Shown piece by piece: positions 10,240-19,173 of a stretch of DNA of 64,000 nt. A program made the translations under genes and the position numbers. Source of the DNA: Paraphysomonas bandaiensis (Eukaryota; Chrysophyceae); NCBI GenBank assembly GCA_965644295.1, contig CBFFRP010000379.1, positions 1 through 64,000 on the forward strand, read 5' to 3'. The notes under the pieces are model-generated. The model made no database searches, had not been told where the DNA came from, and worked only from the letters and a program-made list of their open reading frames with translations. The number at the start of each line of letters is the position of its first letter. The stretch's first letter is position 1.

Positions 10240-11028
10240 AGCGGCATATAAACAACGTGTTGTGGCACAAACGTTGTGGTGTGTGTGGTCTATTCAGTAG
10301 ACATGGAAGTATATGCGATATTGCATCGGATAATTATGCTAATCTCTGTGTAGCTGAATTCTGATAACATAGTAGCATGCATGCTTTTGTCATCTTAATA
10401 GTAAAACAACTTCACATTAAGTACAGTATGGTGACCACTGTGCGCGGGATGTGTGCCCTTTATCCCACGTAAATATTATACATCCACTTCGATAGTCATA
10501 TCAATACTTAACTAACTGAACGTAATTCTTAACCAATGCTGTAATTATAAATTTGCAAGGGTGAGGCTTATTAATAAATACTGAATTCTGAAAGTTAAAA
10601 GTGACTTTTTTGTAGCTTATTAGCCATAAAATTCAGTGTTCAGTGTGGATCACAGAATTGAAATTGCACAGAAAAGGCCTCTACAGTGATGAGGCGGGAT
10701 TACTGAATAATGAGTTTATCACTGAAAATAGATACCATAATATAATACCATATACATGAACTTTATAGTTTAAAGCGCTAACTCTAACACACTGTAATAA
10801 GTAAGTCATCCACTTACACATAGCCCAGGGCCTGGTAACCATTAACGATATCATGCCACTCTACAGCTACTTTTTAAGGTTCCAGGAACTAAACTGCCAT
10901 TAAAGATTTCCAGGTCCTGACATTGCTATATTATTGTAGGTTTAGAAGCATGTCATTTTAACAAACCGACAGTATACTTCATATTAGCATTTGACATATT
11001 TTGGGTGGTGGAATAACTTAAGTAGCTG
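10240..11028. other. Intergenic flank left of the integrated virus, no gene seen
   Basis: AT-rich sequence between the dehydrogenase stop and the viral terminal repeat. I find no supported ORF or known repeat. It ends in the tetranucleotide GCTG (11025-11028), which recurs directly outside the right viral end. Confidence 0.5.
11025..11028. repeat. Candidate target-site duplication, left
   Basis: GCTG (possibly GCTGAA if two A belong to the target) abuts the outer end of the left terminal repeat. It matches 28700-28703. Mavericks and related elements usually make 5-6 bp duplications. Confidence 0.6.
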
Positions 11029-11430
11029 AAAAAAAAAGCAGGATGGTTTATACGCTCCGCTTGCAGGCAATGGGGTCCATTAAATCGAATCCCTAAAACC
11101 AATCCTATATTATAATTTTTAAAAAGTAATATAATTCATTTTTATATAACATTTTAATAATTCATTTTATATATATCTTTTTTATAATATATTATATATT
11201 AAGGGTTGAGGGTTTAGGGTAATTTTCAAGAGAAATAAAAATAGATAAAATAGTTATAATTATTATAATATGAGAAAGGGCATCAACCCTATACTCAACA
11301 CCAGCAGTAAAATAATATAGAGAGAATAGCAGTAGATTTTAAGATTGAAGTCCGCAGTAGCTACAAACGAGCTCGCCACCATACCTACTACACTATCTTA
11401 TCGTACCCACACAATACCCTCATCACTGTC
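11029..11430 (+). repeat. Left terminal inverted repeat, 402 bp
   Basis: Near-perfect reverse complement of 28298-28699. It runs from the A9 tract through GCAGGATGGTTTATACGCTC, an A/T-rich core with AAGGGTTGAGGGTTTAGGG (11200-11218), to GTACCCACACAATA and CATCACTGTC at the inner edge. A few inner positions differ (ATACCCTCA against ATAGCGTCA). No gene lies inside. In protein-primed replication the repeat ends would be the origins; that role is inferred. Confidence 0.95.
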
Positions 11431-11560
11431 TACTTATGTACTATGTCTTTAAGTCATATCGATATTTCAAAAAGGTTTAAAGAATTGATTTGTTGATTTC
11501 ATACCTAAAGTATTTCAACTTAAATAACACTTAAGTAATAAGCAATATAGATAATTATAA

Positions 11561-12097
11561 ATGAAAAACGAAATTGAACGTTGGACTGTCATACATGAAT
11601 ATGATGATTATGAAGTATCAAATCACGGAAGAGTTAAAAATAGCACAACTGGAAAGATGTTAAAGCTTGGAAAAAACAAACATGGATATCAGCTAGTCAG
11701 TTTAAACAAGAATGGAAATTACAAAACTTTGCGAGTTCATAGATTAGTTGCCGGTGCATTTTTGGACAATACACATAACAAGCCCTGTATTGATCACATT
11801 GATGGAGTTCGAGACAACAACAATTTATGTAATCTACGATACGCTTCATGTGCAGAGAACACTTACAATAAAAATGTCGTTGACAAAAGAAATACATCAG
11901 GATACACTGGCGTAAATTGGCATTCCTATGAAAAGAAATGGAAAGCACGAATAAAACATAAAGGAAATGATATAGAAATCGGACTGTATGATACAATCGA
12001 AGATGCTATTAAAGCAAGATGTAAAAAAGCAATTGAATTATTCGGAGACTTTGCAAACAAAGCAGACAAAGAATCTTATATGAAATATTTTATGTAA
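11561..12097 (+). CDS. HNH homing-type endonuclease with NUMOD4 and AP2-like domains
   Basis: 178 residues. The N-terminus has a NUMOD4-like segment (ERWTVIHEYDDYEVSNHGRV). The HNH_3 core follows (VHRLVAGAF, then CIDHIDGVRDNNNLCNLRY at about 64-95). A C-terminal AP2-like DNA-binding fold comes next (SGYTGVNWHSYEKKWKARI through AIKAR). HNH nucleases cut DNA using a His-metal centre, and this layout is common in phage and giant-virus homing endonucleases. It is the first gene inside the left repeat. The ATG follows an A/T leader (ATTATAAATG). It could aid mobility of the element or be a freeloading homing gene. Confidence 0.88.
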   Translation: MKNEIERWTVIHEYDDYEVSNHGRVKNSTTGKMLKLGKNKHGYQLVSLNKNGNYKTLRVHRLVAGAFLDNTHNKPCIDHIDGVRDNNNLCNLRYASCAENTYNKNVVDKRNTSGYTGVNWHSYEKKWKARIKHKGNDIEIGLYDTIEDAIKARCKKAIELFGDFANKADKESYMKYFM

Positions 12098-12259
12098 ACA
12101 AAGAAGGCAAGGAGCACAGTATAAGATCGCATCATTGCAATGAACGGACATTGCAACAGATTCAGTTTTAATATGAAATCTTCAATGGGCATTCTTGATA
12201 TCTTCAGTTTTTAGTGTTGTGTCCTGCATGTCAGCTTCAACTTCAAGAAAACGTCAGGT

Positions 12260-12485
12260 CACTCATTTGAGTGAAAACACCCCTCTGTTCACTGTTTTTG
12301 AGTGAAAAACACCCCTCTGTTCACTCATTTGGAGTGAAAAACACCTCTCTGTTCACTGTTTTTGAGTGAAAAACACCCCTCTGTTCACTGGTTTTGAGTG
12401 AAAAACACCCCTCTGTTCACTGGTTTTGAGTGAGGTGTCACTCATTTTGAGCGAAAACCCCCCCTGTTCACTGGTTTTGAGTGAA
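12260..12485. repeat. Array of eight regularly spaced hairpin repeats
   Basis: A short imperfect palindrome, TTCACT-(6-8 nt)-AGTGAA, occurs at 12260, 12290, 12322, 12354, 12386, 12418, 12439 and 12469. Most spacings are 30-32 bp, with AAACACCCCTCTG as the usual spacer. It lies between the convergent ends of the HNH gene and the small basic-peptide gene. It is a tandem repeat and not a CRISPR array, since the spacers are the same sequence. It may act as transcription terminator, origin or packaging site; the sequence does not decide. Confidence 0.85.
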
Positions 12486-12510
12486 AAAACACCAATTTCG
12501 AGAGAATAAA

Positions 12511-12699
12511 TTAAACGAACTTTAGGCCGTTGATTTTATTGTTCGCCTTTTTTCGTGCTCCGTTTACCTTCTTGTTGACTTTACTCTGAGCGCCACTGAC
12601 CTTCTTGTTCAGTTTCTTCTGGGCGCCGCTAACCTTCTTGTTAAGTTTATTCTGAGCGCCTGTAATCTTCTTATTGAATTTTGTTTTCAATCTGTCCAT
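12511..12699 (-). CDS. Small Lys-rich repeat peptide
   Basis: 62 residues from the ATG at 12699; upstream codons lack a better start. It is built of four to five copies of an 11-residue unit of the type KKLNKKVSGAQ, with Lys and Asn on one side and Ala/Gly/Val on the other, so amphipathic and strongly basic. It lacks acidic residues except at the start. A DNA-condensing or membrane-active virion peptide is plausible, by analogy with basic core proteins of other double-jelly-roll viruses. That is inference. It is divergent from the gene at 12744 with only 44 bp between starts. Confidence 0.6.
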   Translation of the reverse strand: MDRLKTKFNKKITGAQNKLNKKVSGAQKKLNKKVSGAQSKVNKKVNGARKKANNKINGLKFV

Positions 12700-12743
12700 A
12701 GTAATAATATACCTATATATATTTTTCTCACGGAATATATATA

Positions 12744-13697
12744 ATGAAACCATTTTATACAGATGAAACATTCACGTATGTTGTCACCACAGCGAATAAA
12801 ACATCAGGAGATAATGCTTCATGCGAGATACCCATGCTCGCCTTGCTACCTTCAGATGTAGAATACTTTATATGTGTCCCCTTGTACTTTCAGTCCACAA
12901 GTAATTTGTTCTCTATTCCTTCGTCATCGGCTGTAATACTGGAGGCCAAAGACTTTGTAGAGATTGGATGTTCAACACACAAGACATCATCATTCAAAGC
13001 AGTAACTCCACCATTATTCGGAAGTGATGGAGGTTTGCATCGTTTATCCTTAGTCAATAATGTTAGTCAAATGAGGTATGTTGTTCGAAATTTCAACAAT
13101 AAAACCATTCAGTTTACATTTCGTAATGCTACAGGAATTGGTTTTCCCCAAAATGTTACAGCTCAAGGAGGGTGGGCTAAACAATGGATTTTACACCTGT
13201 CCTTAACACCTATAAGACAACACTCACCTTGTAAGTATATAATAAGCAATAAACATAAATCATTTACATACACCATTACAAATAAAGGTGCTGATGGTTC
13301 TGCAAATGATTGTTACATTACACTACCACCAATACATGACAATTATAATAGATACTTTGTTGATGTCATTGACTTTAGTGTAGATAATTCAACAATAGAC
13401 ACTGGTTCAGTAAGATACATAAACTTGTACTCTTTCAACTGGGCAGAAAATGGTTATGGAGGATATAACGATCAAACAGACAGAATGATTGTGTGCAGTC
13501 CATATATTAGAAATGCCAATGAACCTTCATTATATAGCGGAGATGGAGCAGTATTTATGATAAGCAATATGAAGCAATCTAGAAGAGTAAGGTTTAAAAT
13601 GTATGAAGCTACCCAAACAGAAGTAGTAAGCGGTGATATAGATAGCGGTGCAACAACTTATTACTACATAACATGTAAAATAACGCCTATTGACTAG
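12744..13697 (+). CDS. Two-domain virion-type protein with tandem repeats of the 13723 domain
   Basis: 317 residues. The N-terminal half starts DETFTYVVTTANKTSGDNAS, and the second half (about residues 165-317) starts KSFTYTITNKGADGSANDCY. Both match the start of the next gene's product (QSFTYVISSANAASGDAENC). The second half also shares VDVIDF/VQCTGF, GDGAVFMISNMKQSRRVRF and ATTYYYITCKITPI with that gene's product. Beta-rich with no charged catalytic motif, it looks like a capsid or decoration protein made by internal duplication. The start ATG directly follows GAATATATATA. Confidence 0.7.
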   Translation: MKPFYTDETFTYVVTTANKTSGDNASCEIPMLALLPSDVEYFICVPLYFQSTSNLFSIPSSSAVILEAKDFVEIGCSTHKTSSFKAVTPPLFGSDGGLHRLSLVNNVSQMRYVVRNFNNKTIQFTFRNATGIGFPQNVTAQGGWAKQWILHLSLTPIRQHSPCKYIISNKHKSFTYTITNKGADGSANDCYITLPPIHDNYNRYFVDVIDFSVDNSTIDTGSVRYINLYSFNWAENGYGGYNDQTDRMIVCSPYIRNANEPSLYSGDGAVFMISNMKQSRRVRFKMYEATQTEVVSGDIDSGATTYYYITCKITPID

Positions 13698-13722
13698 TAA
13701 TAATTTCTATTATAAATATATA

Positions 13723-14178
13723 ATGCAAAATACTCAAAGTTTTACGTATGTTATTTCATCGGCAAATGCTGCTTCAGGAGATGCTGAGAACTGTTACATA
13801 GATTTAGACCCATTGCCACAAAACTATGAATGGTATAGTGTTCAATGCACTGGATTTATTATGAATTGTGAATCATTAGCTGCTGGTCATCCTCAGTATG
13901 TTTTATTGGTAGCTGATGATTTGGCAGAAGATGGATATTATCAAGGATTTGATGGTAACCAATGTGTTTTATCATATCTTAATACAGATGACACTATATC
14001 ACAAATGACATCAGGAGAAGGGTCTTTGTTTAAAGTAAAGAACTTTAGACAAAAAAGAAGAATACATTTTAGTTTGTATGAACCAGATTTAACACCTATG
14101 GCTGGTGTTGTAGATGACTCTGCAACAACATATTGGTGCATATCATTGCTGTTTACACCTATTTTAGAGTTGAACTAA
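13723..14178 (+). CDS. Single-domain paralogue of the preceding protein
   Basis: 151 residues from the ATG at 13723, which sits after TATAAATATATA. The frame is open further upstream, but only to a TTG. It matches the second domain of the 12744 product along its whole length (CYIDLDPLPQNYEWY, GEGSLFKVKNFRQKRRIHF, ATTYWCISLLFTPI). With its neighbour it gives three copies of one fold in two adjacent genes. Its last 15 bp overlap the end of the convergent fibre gene. Probably a minor capsid or spike component; function not recognised. Confidence 0.7.
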   Translation: MQNTQSFTYVISSANAASGDAENCYIDLDPLPQNYEWYSVQCTGFIMNCESLAAGHPQYVLLVADDLAEDGYYQGFDGNQCVLSYLNTDDTISQMTSGEGSLFKVKNFRQKRRIHFSLYEPDLTPMAGVVDDSATTYWCISLLFTPILELN

Positions 14179-15780
14179 ATCAATATGCGTTTTCCAAAAT
14201 ATTGAACCTGATCCTACAGTTTGGAAATTATTATATGTATGAATTTCAAATGTCCAATTATCGGCAACATCTCCAACAGTAAATATAAGCGGTGCTAGAG
14301 TACAACCTACAGTACTAACACTTCCACGATTTGCATCCCATACACCCGGACCATAAAGAGTTGCTCTTTCTAGCGTTCCATTTTTCTTAACTAATACACG
14401 CGCGCGTATATCTGTCCATGATTTAATACCCATGATTTCAAAAGAAACTTGTAGCATGTATCGTCCTGTATACTGAATGTAACCTGATGAATCAATCATA
14501 TTTGAATCACCGCCTGTAGGTGTTGTACTCAATTCCGAAGATGTCATATAATGTCCACCGCTAGATGTTTGATAAGTTGTATTATAAGCCATGGATGAGA
14601 AATAAGTTACTGGATCATCAATTTCTTCCCAATAACAATTTTTTTTGCTAGTTAATGTATCCAAATCCGTTCTATCAGTAGCTGTGAACGCTGTTGTTTG
14701 AATGGTAGCATCTGGATATTCTACTTTTGTATAACAATTGATGTGATCACATCTTATTTCATCAATTGCGCCTCCTCCACCAGCTTTTAATAATGTATTG
14801 ACTGGGAAAGTCCATTCATTTGAACTTCTTGTTATATCATCTAATAATGTGCTATAATCAGAACTAAACGCTTTTGTTTGTTCGCTAGCATCTGAAAATT
14901 CTAGAACACCGCCCGATCCTGTGATTTCAAACCTACAATTACTTCCTGTCATTCTGAATGTGCTTCCTGTACCTGACACAGTATGTAATCCATAACTTTT
15001 ATTTAGTAATAGATCGCTTGAAATAGTTAAATCATCATATCCACCACCGGTATAAGACAAAGGTGTTATAGTTGATTCAATAGTTGCAATGTCAGATGTG
15101 TTTGTGGATATGTTTGATGTGTTAGTCGCTATATTGGTTGTATTGGTTGATATGTTAGATGTATTGGTTGATATGTTTGATGTGTTAGTCGCTATGTTAG
15201 ATGTATTGGTTGATATGTTGGTTGTGTTAGTAGATATATTTGATGTATTGGTTGCTATATTTGATTCGGCTGTTGAGAGGTCTACATCAATACTCGCAAT
15301 ATCTGCCGTGTTTGTTGCTATATCACTTGTATTGGTTGCTATGTTAGTTGCGTTTGTTGCTATATCACTTGTATTAGTGGCTATATTTGTGGTGTTTGTG
15401 GATATATTTGATGTATTGGTTGTAATATTGGTGGTGTTTGTGGATATATTTGATGTATTGGTTGCTATATTGGTGGTGTTTGTGGATATATTTGATGTAT
15501 TAGTTGATATGTTATTTGCATTCGTTGTAATTTGAGTTTGTGCGTTTGAAGTGAGTCCATCAATATAACTCAGTTCAACATCTGTTATAGTTGTGCCATT
15601 TGCGACAATACTAGCCCCCGATTGCATTGTTATATCAGTATCAATAATAATGTTACTCGTTTCAAGTGTGTCTAAATATATATTATCACTTGTTAAACTG
15701 CCAGTCGTTATTTCGTCCGCTTTTATTGTTTGTAATCCATTCAAAGATGGTATGTTTAATGATGTATAGCCATTATTCAT
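14164..15780 (-). CDS. Fibre/spike protein with heptad repeats
   Basis: 538 residues. After an N-terminal anchor region, which contains TTITDVELSYIDGLTSNAQT, residues about 85-235 consist of more than 20 seven-residue units of the form N-I-S/A-T-N-T-S/T. This is a pattern of trimeric fibres in phages and giant viruses. A second shaft region carries TFRMTGSNCRFEITGSGG. The C-terminal ~130 residues are a compact beta-rich head (GRYMLQVSFEIMGIKSW). Such proteins usually bind host surfaces. The DNA of the repeat region is itself a 21-bp-period repeat and produces a spurious antisense ORF at 15089-15535. The ATG at 15780 fits the gene start. Confidence 0.8.
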   Translation of the reverse strand: MNNGYTSLNIPSLNGLQTIKADEITTGSLTSDNIYLDTLETSNIIIDTDITMQSGASIVANGTTITDVELSYIDGLTSNAQTQITTNANNISTNTSNISTNTTNIATNTSNISTNTTNITTNTSNISTNTTNIATNTSDIATNATNIATNTSDIATNTADIASIDVDLSTAESNIATNTSNISTNTTNISTNTSNIATNTSNISTNTSNISTNTTNIATNTSNISTNTSDIATIESTITPLSYTGGGYDDLTISSDLLLNKSYGLHTVSGTGSTFRMTGSNCRFEITGSGGVLEFSDASEQTKAFSSDYSTLLDDITRSSNEWTFPVNTLLKAGGGGAIDEIRCDHINCYTKVEYPDATIQTTAFTATDRTDLDTLTSKKNCYWEEIDDPVTYFSSMAYNTTYQTSSGGHYMTSSELSTTPTGGDSNMIDSSGYIQYTGRYMLQVSFEIMGIKSWTDIRARVLVKKNGTLERATLYGPGVWDANRGSVSTVGCTLAPLIFTVGDVADNWTFEIHTYNNFQTVGSGSIFWKTHIDLVQL

Positions 15781-15828
15781 AATCGTTATACATTATAATT
15801 AGAAATTTAAATTAAGTATTTATTTATC

Positions 15829-17244
15829 TCAGAATTGAGTGTAGCAAACCCCGGCCTCGCACACCATAACAGCGTCATACATAGCGTAAGTATCAAATCT
15901 GACGGATGGAGTTGATGAATTAGCGTTATACGTACAGTGCCAGAACACATCATCATTAGAAGTATTATATCCTGAGTAGATAGAATCTTTATCAGCATTT
16001 GAATATGTTTCAAGATCCATACCAACAAAGAAAGCCTCAGAACTGGCGGTATCATCTACATAATTCTCTGTTTCAGCATTAACCGTAGGGACATCAACAT
16101 CATAATCTCCTAAATCAATATTTGGTTCGTGATTGATATCTGACACGCTACCTATAGCCTTTATAGCTTCAATGAAAAACTCAGGGACAGTCTCAGGAGC
16201 TTTTGATGGTACAACCTTAGAGCCCAATCTCAGCGTATAAGAAGCAAGATTATAGTGACAAGAACCCATAGGGAAATAAGTAATAGAACCGTCGGCATTT
16301 TCTCTTTGAGTCATAAAAAGAGATTTCAAGCTGTTGAATTTAGCTGGCACAGGTATAGATACCTGGGTCGTTGCATTATTTAAAGTGGCATTGTACACGT
16401 AGTTCCTCCATGCAGGAACCACCCACTCAAGTCTTCCACCAGGTGCGGAATTATTGATTATATTCATTGCTTCACTTCCAAGCTCCATAAATTGAGCAAT
16501 AAATTCACAGTTATTTACTTTAAAAGAGGACAATGCAAGTTCAGAACAAATGAATTTCGCTGGGCTAGAAACTAGTTGAAGTTCAAGTCTAAGAGGTGCG
16601 CTTGTCATTGCAAAGAGAGGAATGTATTTATCAGAAAGAGAACCAATAATAGATAAAAGGTTAATGGTGTAAGTTCTAGTAAGAGTATCTCCCGCGGCGG
16701 CGATATCTGCAAACTGTGTTGTTTGTCCATCATCAATAAGTCTTTCACCTGAGTTAATAGTAAAAACTTGGTTGGTTGCCCCTTGAATTTTTGTTAATAG
16801 AGTACCTGCATCTGCTACTGTTGAATCAGTCACATCACAAAAGGCATCTCTCGTTAACCCAGCCATAATGTTTAACTTACCTTTAGCAGAATCTCCAGAT
16901 TGTTGTAATGACATAAGCATGCCTACAAGATTTCCGTAATTATCAATATCTTCAAGTAATTGAGAACCATGATAAAGTCTAAGTCTTTGAATGCAACCGT
17001 GAGCTCCAGCTCTATCTAAACGGGCATAGGCATTTGCTCCAGCTCCATTAGTTACTGTCAAGTCAAATTTTAAGAGTGATTCAGACCCTGCCATGACGAG
17101 ATTCTGAGCTGTGGGGATATTAATGATGATAGTCTGCCCATCTAAGTAGTTTCCAACGCCATTCAATGGTTGTATGTGAGTGGAAAAGTTACGTGCGTAA
17201 GCGCTTGATCGCTTGTTAGTGTATAATAGGTTTTTAGGAATCAA
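15829..17244 (-). CDS. MCP: Major capsid protein, double jelly-roll (PLV type)
   Basis: 471 residues. Features typical of PLV capsid proteins are GSESLLKFDLTVTNG (about 53-67), AGAHGCIQRLRLYHGSQLLE (82-101) and DNYGNLVGML directly after. The rest is beta-rich with an RLGSKVVPSKAP segment near 350. Trimers of such proteins form the icosahedral shell. Oddly, there is no AUG: the frame opens after a TAA, then reads TAT ATA ACT ATT TTG ATT CCT. The first in-frame ATG comes ~50 codons later, inside the conserved fold. Translation may begin at ATT or TTG, or an ATG has been lost by one substitution; the coordinate given assumes TTG. The A/T leader typical of the element sits just upstream. Confidence 0.88.
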   Translation of the reverse strand: MIPKNLLYTNKRSSAYARNFSTHIQPLNGVGNYLDGQTIIINIPTAQNLVMAGSESLLKFDLTVTNGAGANAYARLDRAGAHGCIQRLRLYHGSQLLEDIDNYGNLVGMLMSLQQSGDSAKGKLNIMAGLTRDAFCDVTDSTVADAGTLLTKIQGATNQVFTINSGERLIDDGQTTQFADIAAAGDTLTRTYTINLLSIIGSLSDKYIPLFAMTSAPLRLELQLVSSPAKFICSELALSSFKVNNCEFIAQFMELGSEAMNIINNSAPGGRLEWVVPAWRNYVYNATLNNATTQVSIPVPAKFNSLKSLFMTQRENADGSITYFPMGSCHYNLASYTLRLGSKVVPSKAPETVPEFFIEAIKAIGSVSDINHEPNIDLGDYDVDVPTVNAETENYVDDTASSEAFFVGMDLETYSNADKDSIYSGYNTSNDDVFWHCTYNANSSTPSVRFDTYAMYDAVMVCEAGVCYTQF

Positions 17245-17304
17245 AATAGTTATATATTATATGGATAAAATTAATTATCTATATAATTTCAAAATAAATG
17301 CGTT

Positions 17305-17919
17305 TTATACTGTGTTGTTATTCATGTATTCTATATGTTTTTTGGTTTTAATATGCTTATGCATAGAATCTCTTCGCATAACTTGGCCACAACTACAGGT
17401 AACTTCTTGAGCACATCGTTTTTCATGTGGTTTTTTTTTATCTTTTCTGGGTTTTTTTATTCCCTTATGTTTGTTTGTTTTCAGATGCTTGTGAATAGAA
17501 TCTCTTCGCATTACAAGGCCACAAGTACAGGTAACTTCTTCAGCGCCACGTTTATTTTTGGCGTCCTTTCTGTCCTGTCTTTGATTTCTTATGCGTTCGT
17601 ATTCCTTTTTACTCTCCACGGTATGAACAACGTTTTTGATTTTATTAACACACTCATTATTTTGAATGTAGTACCCTTCTCTCGCATGTAATTCATCTTT
17701 ACTGTTACATGGATAGTTTTCTACTAAATAAATAGCACAGTCGGGTTCATCAAGTATTTTAAAGGATGAAACGAAGTGATCTTTACCTTTTTTGTAACCG
17801 TTATAATTGTTGCGATGCTTTGCTAATCTTCTGGCTAGCGTGGGTTCACATGTTGATCCGTAATAAGTTTTACCACCTCCAACAATCTTGTAAATTTTTC
17901 CTTTCTGATAATCAGGCAT
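17305..17919 (-). CDS. GIY-YIG endonuclease with two zinc fingers
   Basis: 204 residues. The N-terminal ~95 form the GIY-YIG nuclease: KIYKIV, then KTYYGST, the Arg in LARRLAKH, and the catalytic Glu in HAREGYYI. The C-terminus has two copies of a short Cys/His finger (CTCGLVMRRDSIHKHLKTNKH and a near copy ending HIKTKKH; the first is at about 135-155, the second at 178-198). The fingers probably guide DNA binding. Comparable nucleases occur in PLVs and giant viruses as mobile genes. It lies directly upstream of the capsid gene on the same strand. The ATG at 17919 has an A/T leader. Confidence 0.88.
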   Translation of the reverse strand: MPDYQKGKIYKIVGGGKTYYGSTCEPTLARRLAKHRNNYNGYKKGKDHFVSSFKILDEPDCAIYLVENYPCNSKDELHAREGYYIQNNECVNKIKNVVHTVESKKEYERIRNQRQDRKDAKNKRGAEEVTCTCGLVMRRDSIHKHLKTNKHKGIKKPRKDKKKPHEKRCAQEVTCSCGQVMRRDSMHKHIKTKKHIEYMNNNTV

Positions 17920-17988
17920 ATTCTTTTATACTCTAATATATTCTTATATCTTAAAGTATTTTAAATTAAAAATTGACTTAAACATTAT

Positions 17989-18414
17989 TTATGCGAATCC
18001 ATCTTCATCTGCGGTTGCTTGTGCGATCTTTTTGCGCACATTGAACTTTTCGAGATCATTAGCATGTTTGTTGGCATGTTTAAGAGCTTTGTTACTTGCG
18101 TTCTTATATTTGTGTAAGGCCTTATCCCCTTTGTCAAGCCCTTTTCTAGCACCATGCAAAGCAGTCGATAATGCATTAACTCCGGGGACGGAACCAGCTC
18201 CAGCATCAACGGCGGCGCCTAGTACAGCGTCGGCTATATCTGCCCCTTTTCTAACGTTGTGCAAAACTTTTGACCCAGTATTAACTGCTTTACGGTTGAT
18301 CTTTTGTGCTTTTTGAAGTACGTCGTGAGATTTGTGCCCTAATTGATGAGCCTTCTTATCTATTTTGTGACCAAGTTTTCTAACACCTCGATCAAACTTC
18401 TTACCTAGTTTCAT
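17989..18414 (-). CDS. Basic virion-type protein with hydrophobic Gly/Ala core
   Basis: 141 residues. The first ~55 are Lys/His-rich (GKKFDRGVRKLGHKIDKKAH). A hydrophobic Ala/Gly stretch follows (GADIADAVLGAAVDAGAGSV, about 57-77), then a second basic region. It ends DEDGFA, a tail shared in form with two other proteins of this element (SDDYFA, SDDGFA). It lies between the penton and nuclease genes in the capsid cluster, starting 24 bp after the penton stop. A membrane-lytic or DNA-associated internal capsid protein is a reasonable guess; there is no family I can name. Confidence 0.65.
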   Translation of the reverse strand: MKLGKKFDRGVRKLGHKIDKKAHQLGHKSHDVLQKAQKINRKAVNTGSKVLHNVRKGADIADAVLGAAVDAGAGSVPGVNALSTALHGARKGLDKGDKALHKYKNASNKALKHANKHANDLEKFNVRKKIAQATADEDGFA

Positions 18415-18438
18415 GTATATATATACACTATATTTTAA

Positions 18439-19173
18439 TTATTCTATATCAAGCTCTAGAGTTAAAGACCAATGAACTCCATTCAGATCAAGCACATCAT
18501 CATCTTGATCCGTGAGTTTAACATGTAAATTTGTTAAATTATGAACATTATAGATCATATTACGAACATTGTATATATTAGAGTAACTGATCATACTGTG
18601 ATGGGAAGAATCTACTGGAATACTGCATAATATATTACTTTTATTAGGTGTTGAATTGTTAATATTATTGATTTGAAAGTTATCAGATGTAACATAAACA
18701 TTTCTAATTGTGAATAAATTAATTGATATGGTACTTGTAAGCACTTGTGACGTTGACGAGTATGTTGTATCATCTGTAAAACCAAGAACTTCAAAACAAG
18801 TACTATTCGATTCAAATGTAAAATCATATGTACTATGTGAAAAGGTTAATTTGTTTGTTTTGCTGTTATATGTGATTGTTAAAGCGGGTATGCCAGTTGT
18901 AATTGCTGTTATCAAGGTATTAACGTTATAATTTCCTTCTGTAATAGTTAATGTTTGTACTCCACCACCATTGACTGTATATTTTAAAGTGTTATTAATT
19001 GAACTAATGTTATAAAATGAATAAGGTATCATCGCCGTTTGAACCGAACAAAATATCTTTCTATGTTTTGGTATGTTGATAACAGGTAAATGAAATATAC
19101 AATCTGATGTATTACCTGATATATATCTATTTGCACTTTTGCTATTTAAAAAGATGCACAATTTATCGCTCAT
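18439..19173 (-). CDS. Penton-like minor capsid protein
   Basis: 244 residues, beta-rich, containing LNSKSANRYI, SDCIFHLPVINI, MIPYSFYNISSINNTLKY, TITYNSKTNKLTF and a C-terminal GVHWSLTLELDIE. This matches the pattern I know from PLV vertex (penton) proteins, which form pentamers of a single jelly roll. The gene order MCP, penton, ATPase on one strand supports it. A truncated homologue exists in the relic at 3037-3738. The start overlaps the preceding acidic gene by 11 bp, suggesting coupled expression. Confidence 0.75.
   Translation of the reverse strand: MSDKLCIFLNSKSANRYISGNTSDCIFHLPVINIPKHRKIFCSVQTAMIPYSFYNISSINNTLKYTVNGGGVQTLTITEGNYNVNTLITAITTGIPALTITYNSKTNKLTFSHSTYDFTFESNSTCFEVLGFTDDTTYSSTSQVLTSTISINLFTIRNVYVTSDNFQINNINNSTPNKSNILCSIPVDSSHHSMISYSNIYNVRNMIYNVHNLTNLHVKLTDQDDDVLDLNGVHWSLTLELDIE

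Noticed and set aside
11200-11218. Telomere-like GGGTTTAGGG in the viral terminal repeats, and similar patches at 33424 and 59280
   Set aside because: Only one to two units at each place; not a telomere, and too short to call a telomere-targeting signal.
12260-12485. Possible CRISPR array
   Set aside because: Spacers are the same sequence; it is a tandem hairpin repeat in a eukaryotic element.
15089-15535. 148-codon plus-strand ORF rich in Val/Asp/Leu
   Set aside because: Antisense shadow of the fibre heptad repeats.
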